A DNA stretch of 7,029 nucleotides from UBA9732 sp963609725. GTDB lineage: Bacteria > Spirochaetota > Spirochaetia > Sphaerochaetales > Sphaerochaetaceae. Below are positions 5,728 to 7,029 of this stretch, in pieces. The notes beneath the pieces are model-generated. The model saw only the letters and a program-made list of their open reading frames with translations, made no database searches and was not told the origin of the DNA. The position numbers and the translations under genes are program-made. How positions within the stretch are numbered: the first letter of the stretch is position 1; the number at the start of each line of letters is the position of its first letter. Location of the stretch: the NCBI GenBank assembly GCA_963609725.1, contig CAVDLI010000077.1, positions 1 through 7,029 on the forward strand, written 5' to 3'.

Positions 5728-6081
5728 CCTTTTCTTCAAAAATTATGAAAGATGCTCTCTTGTCCAATATGTAATTCTTATAACATTTTTTGAATATTAT
5801 TTACAAAATATGGCATTTTTTATTTTACTTTTGAATTTTTTTGTGAATAATATGCAAAGAAGCTGGATGTTCGTTTGGTTTTGCTGGTTTTTCATCTTTT
5901 CAACCACATTACCAAACTTGAGGTTTCAAGGCTCAGGCAGGTTTTCTCTCCCATTCAACCACACCTGCCAGGGCCTCTTTTTTGCCTTCTAAGGCTCATG
6001 CATAAAAATGATGAAGTTAACGGCTCTGGCATAAAGACGGTGAGGTTGGTGTTGCTGGGGCGAGATTGGAGTTTTTGGCAT

Positions 6082-6169
6082 AAAAATAGACCATTTTTAC
6101 TTGGAAATTGGTATTTTGGTCTATTTTTCGACCTTTTTGCTAAAGACTAAGGCAAAATGGTCTATTTTT
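6082..6169. repeat. Inverted repeat with three copies of TGGTCTATTTTT or its complement
   Basis: AAAAATAGACCATTTT (6082-6097) is a perfect 16-bp inverse of AAAATGGTCTATTTTT (6154-6169). A second copy of the right arm, TGGTCTATTTTTCG, lies between them (6117-6130) and is repeated at 6158-6171. The left arm can thus pair with either the middle copy (12 bp) or the far copy (16 bp), not both. No flanking target duplication is visible, so a miniature transposon is not well supported. Confidence 0.7.
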
Positions 6170-6228
6170 CGGCCGTTCTAGAACTACAGGACACAAGAAA
6201 GAGGCAATTTTCCCTAGAGTGACTTTTT

Positions 6229-6258
6229 TTGAATACAAACGAAACCTATTGTCATAAT
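6229..6258 (+). promoter_or_regulatory. Candidate promoter of rlmE
   Basis: TTGAAT (6229-6234, 4 of 6) and CATAAT (6253-6258, 5 of 6) are 18 nt apart. Initiation near 6265 would give a leader of about 100 nt. It is the best pair I find between 6170 and 6368, but AT-rich DNA gives such matches by chance. Confidence 0.35.
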
Positions 6259-6368
6259 ACTTTCTTCCACATTCAGCACAAACTTATACGCTCATACTTA
6301 AATTCTTATTCTTCTCAGTTTTTCATTTCCCATTGAAAAACACAAAGGGCTTGGAGTATAAAAGAAGC

Positions 6369-6968
6369 ATGGCAACAAGTAGAAGAGATACAGCTGACTC
6401 ATACACGCAAAGAGCCCACAAAGAGGGATATCCTGCACGTAGCGTCTACAAGCTAGAAGAAATTCAAAAAGCAAACAATATAATCAAAAGCGGAGACACA
6501 GTGCTTGACGTGGGAGCTGCTCCAGGAAGCTGGACACTGTATACTCACAGAATGCTACTTAAAGGTAAAGGCTCAATTGTAAGCGTAGACCTGAACCCTC
6601 TAAATCTAAACCCCGTCCCCCCTACTGTAACAGCGTATGTGGGAGATGCATTTTCTAAAGAAATTAGAGAAAAACTTACAAGCCACGGGCCTTTTGATGC
6701 AATAATTAGCGACGCAGCCCCCATGACAACTGGAAACCGAACAGTAGACACAACTAGGAGCGAATATTTGGCAGAACAAGTTGTCCTTCTTGCACAAGAA
6801 CAGCTCAAAACACATGGCAACTTGGTTATTAAAATCTTCCAAGGGGGCGGGCAACAGCAAATCCTACAACAAATGCGCACCATGTTCACAAAAGCAAAGA
6901 CCCTTAAACCCAAAGCCTGCAGGACCGATAGCTTTGAGATCTACCTCATTGGGTTAGATAAAAAATAA
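6369..6968 (+). CDS. rlmE: 23S rRNA (uridine-2552 2'-O)-methyltransferase
   Basis: RlmE (FtsJ/RrmJ) uses S-adenosylmethionine to methylate the ribose of U2552 in the A-loop of 23S rRNA, a late step in large-subunit assembly in the cytoplasm. From the ATG the protein has 199 residues (E. coli: 209). The Rossmann SAM-binding motif is LDVGAAPGSW (46-55). The catalytic K-D-K-E set is complete: K28 (ARSVYKLEEI), D115 (IISDAAPM), K155 (LVIKIFQGG) and E190 (SFEIYLIGL). The frame stays open upstream to a TTG at 6333, but the extension has no ribosome site and is not needed by the fold. GGAG (6353-6356) lies 12 nt before the ATG, rather far but usable. It is divergent from the rhomboid gene across a long repeat-rich gap. 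A TTTTTGCAAAA element follows the stop. Confidence 0.95.
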   Translation: MATSRRDTADSYTQRAHKEGYPARSVYKLEEIQKANNIIKSGDTVLDVGAAPGSWTLYTHRMLLKGKGSIVSVDLNPLNLNPVPPTVTAYVGDAFSKEIREKLTSHGPFDAIISDAAPMTTGNRTVDTTRSEYLAEQVVLLAQEQLKTHGNLVIKIFQGGGQQQILQQMRTMFTKAKTLKPKACRTDSFEIYLIGLDKK

Positions 6969-6974
6969 TTTACT

Positions 6975-6989
6975 GAGGTTTTTGCAAAA
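6975..6989 (+). repeat. TTTTTGCAAAA intergenic element after rlmE
   Basis: GAGGTTTTTGCAAAA begins 7 bases after the rlmE stop and shares 14 consecutive bases with the copy at 4087-4100. The right-hand CCTCT flank of other copies is not present (TGAGC follows). The last 40 bases of the window show no gene I can support. Confidence 0.55.
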
Positions 6990-7029
6990 TGAGCTTTGTG
7001 GCCCTTGGTTTTGGATTTGCGAGATAAAA

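Larger units (their letters stand above)
5728..6332. other. Long gene-free stretch with several internal repeats
   Basis: No convincing gene is present. The only open frames are short, start without a ribosome site, and have unnatural composition. From 5728 to about 5870 the DNA is very AT-rich. From about 5920 to 6070 it is clearly more GC-rich than its surroundings. TTCAACCACA occurs at 5899-5908 and 5954-5963. GGCAGGT (5936-5942) is inverted at 5963-5969, with TCTTTTTT following nearby. GGCTCnnGCATAAA occurs at 5993-6006 and 6022-6035, and TTGGCATAAAA at 6075-6085 recurs upstream of proS at 249-259. GTTCTAGAAC (6175-6184) is a palindrome. It could be a dispersed-repeat remnant, a decayed gene, or an uncharacterised RNA; the sequence does not decide between these. 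Confidence 0.5.

Noticed and set aside
5810..6150. Two overlapping small open frames on + (60 codons from the ATG at 5810, 91 codons from a TTG at 5875)
   Set aside because: Neither has a Shine-Dalgarno, they overlap in different frames, their composition is rich in Phe, Trp and Leu as expected of T-rich non-coding DNA, and the second runs through the repeat arms.
6082..6169. Possible miniature inverted-repeat transposon
   Set aside because: The 16-bp arms are perfect, but the flanks (GGCAT on the left, CGGCC on the right) show no target duplication, and a third arm copy lies inside.
6333..6368. Upstream extension of rlmE from the TTG at 6333
   Set aside because: No ribosome site precedes the TTG, and the family core begins after the ATG at 6369, which has GGAG upstream.
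6545..6913. Antisense open frames inside rlmE
   Set aside because: They are shadows of a gene with all its catalytic motifs intact on +.
6983..7029. Open frame running off the right edge of the window
   Set aside because: Only about 16 codons, beginning inside the repeat element, without a ribosome site; too short to support.

Overview
The window looks like ordinary housekeeping chromosome from a low-GC spirochaete, most likely a Treponema. Three things suggest this: signal-peptide-bearing outer-membrane beta-barrel proteins ending in a C-terminal Phe, AT-rich spacers, and the general character of the proteins. The genus call is inference from protein character, not from a database match. 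I see no phage, transposase, CRISPR array, tRNA, rRNA, toxin-antitoxin or defence system, and no clearly new gene system.

Layout. (1) 1-140: the last 45 codons of an outer-membrane barrel gene on +, followed by a hairpin and a terminator. (2) 439-2163 +: proS, bacterial-type prolyl-tRNA synthetase with its editing insertion. (3) 2214-2723 -: a small cytoplasmic ankyrin-repeat protein, convergent with proS; a shared hairpin includes the last ankyrin codons. (4) 2945-4036 +: adenosine deaminase of the actinobacterial sequence type, with a good promoter. (5) 4129-4821 -: an unrecognised exported protein, probably an outer-membrane barrel, convergent with add; two hairpins lie between them. (6) 4965-5618 -: a rhomboid intramembrane serine protease whose promoter places the transcript start at the ATG itself. 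(7) 5619-6332: a 714-base stretch with no credible gene but much repeat structure. (8) 6369-6968 +: rlmE, the 23S rRNA 2'-O-methyltransferase.

The genes do not form an operon. Neighbours are mostly convergent or divergent, and each seems to have its own signals. proS and rlmE serve translation, add serves purine salvage, and the barrels and the rhomboid belong to the cell envelope.

The most interesting material is between the genes. Two repeat families recur there. One is a palindrome-like element around TTTTTGCAAAA, usually flanked by GAGG and CCTCT. It appears about six times, and five of those copies lie at or just past gene 3' ends. The other is a set of short tandem arrays with a strict 11-nt period, consensus about CATTAAAGRAA on the + strand. 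These arrays lie upstream of four genes: seven units before the rhomboid, three before the ankyrin gene, two before the exported protein, and a related four-unit version before proS. A third structure at 6082-6169 has one arm that can pair with either of two downstream copies of its complement.
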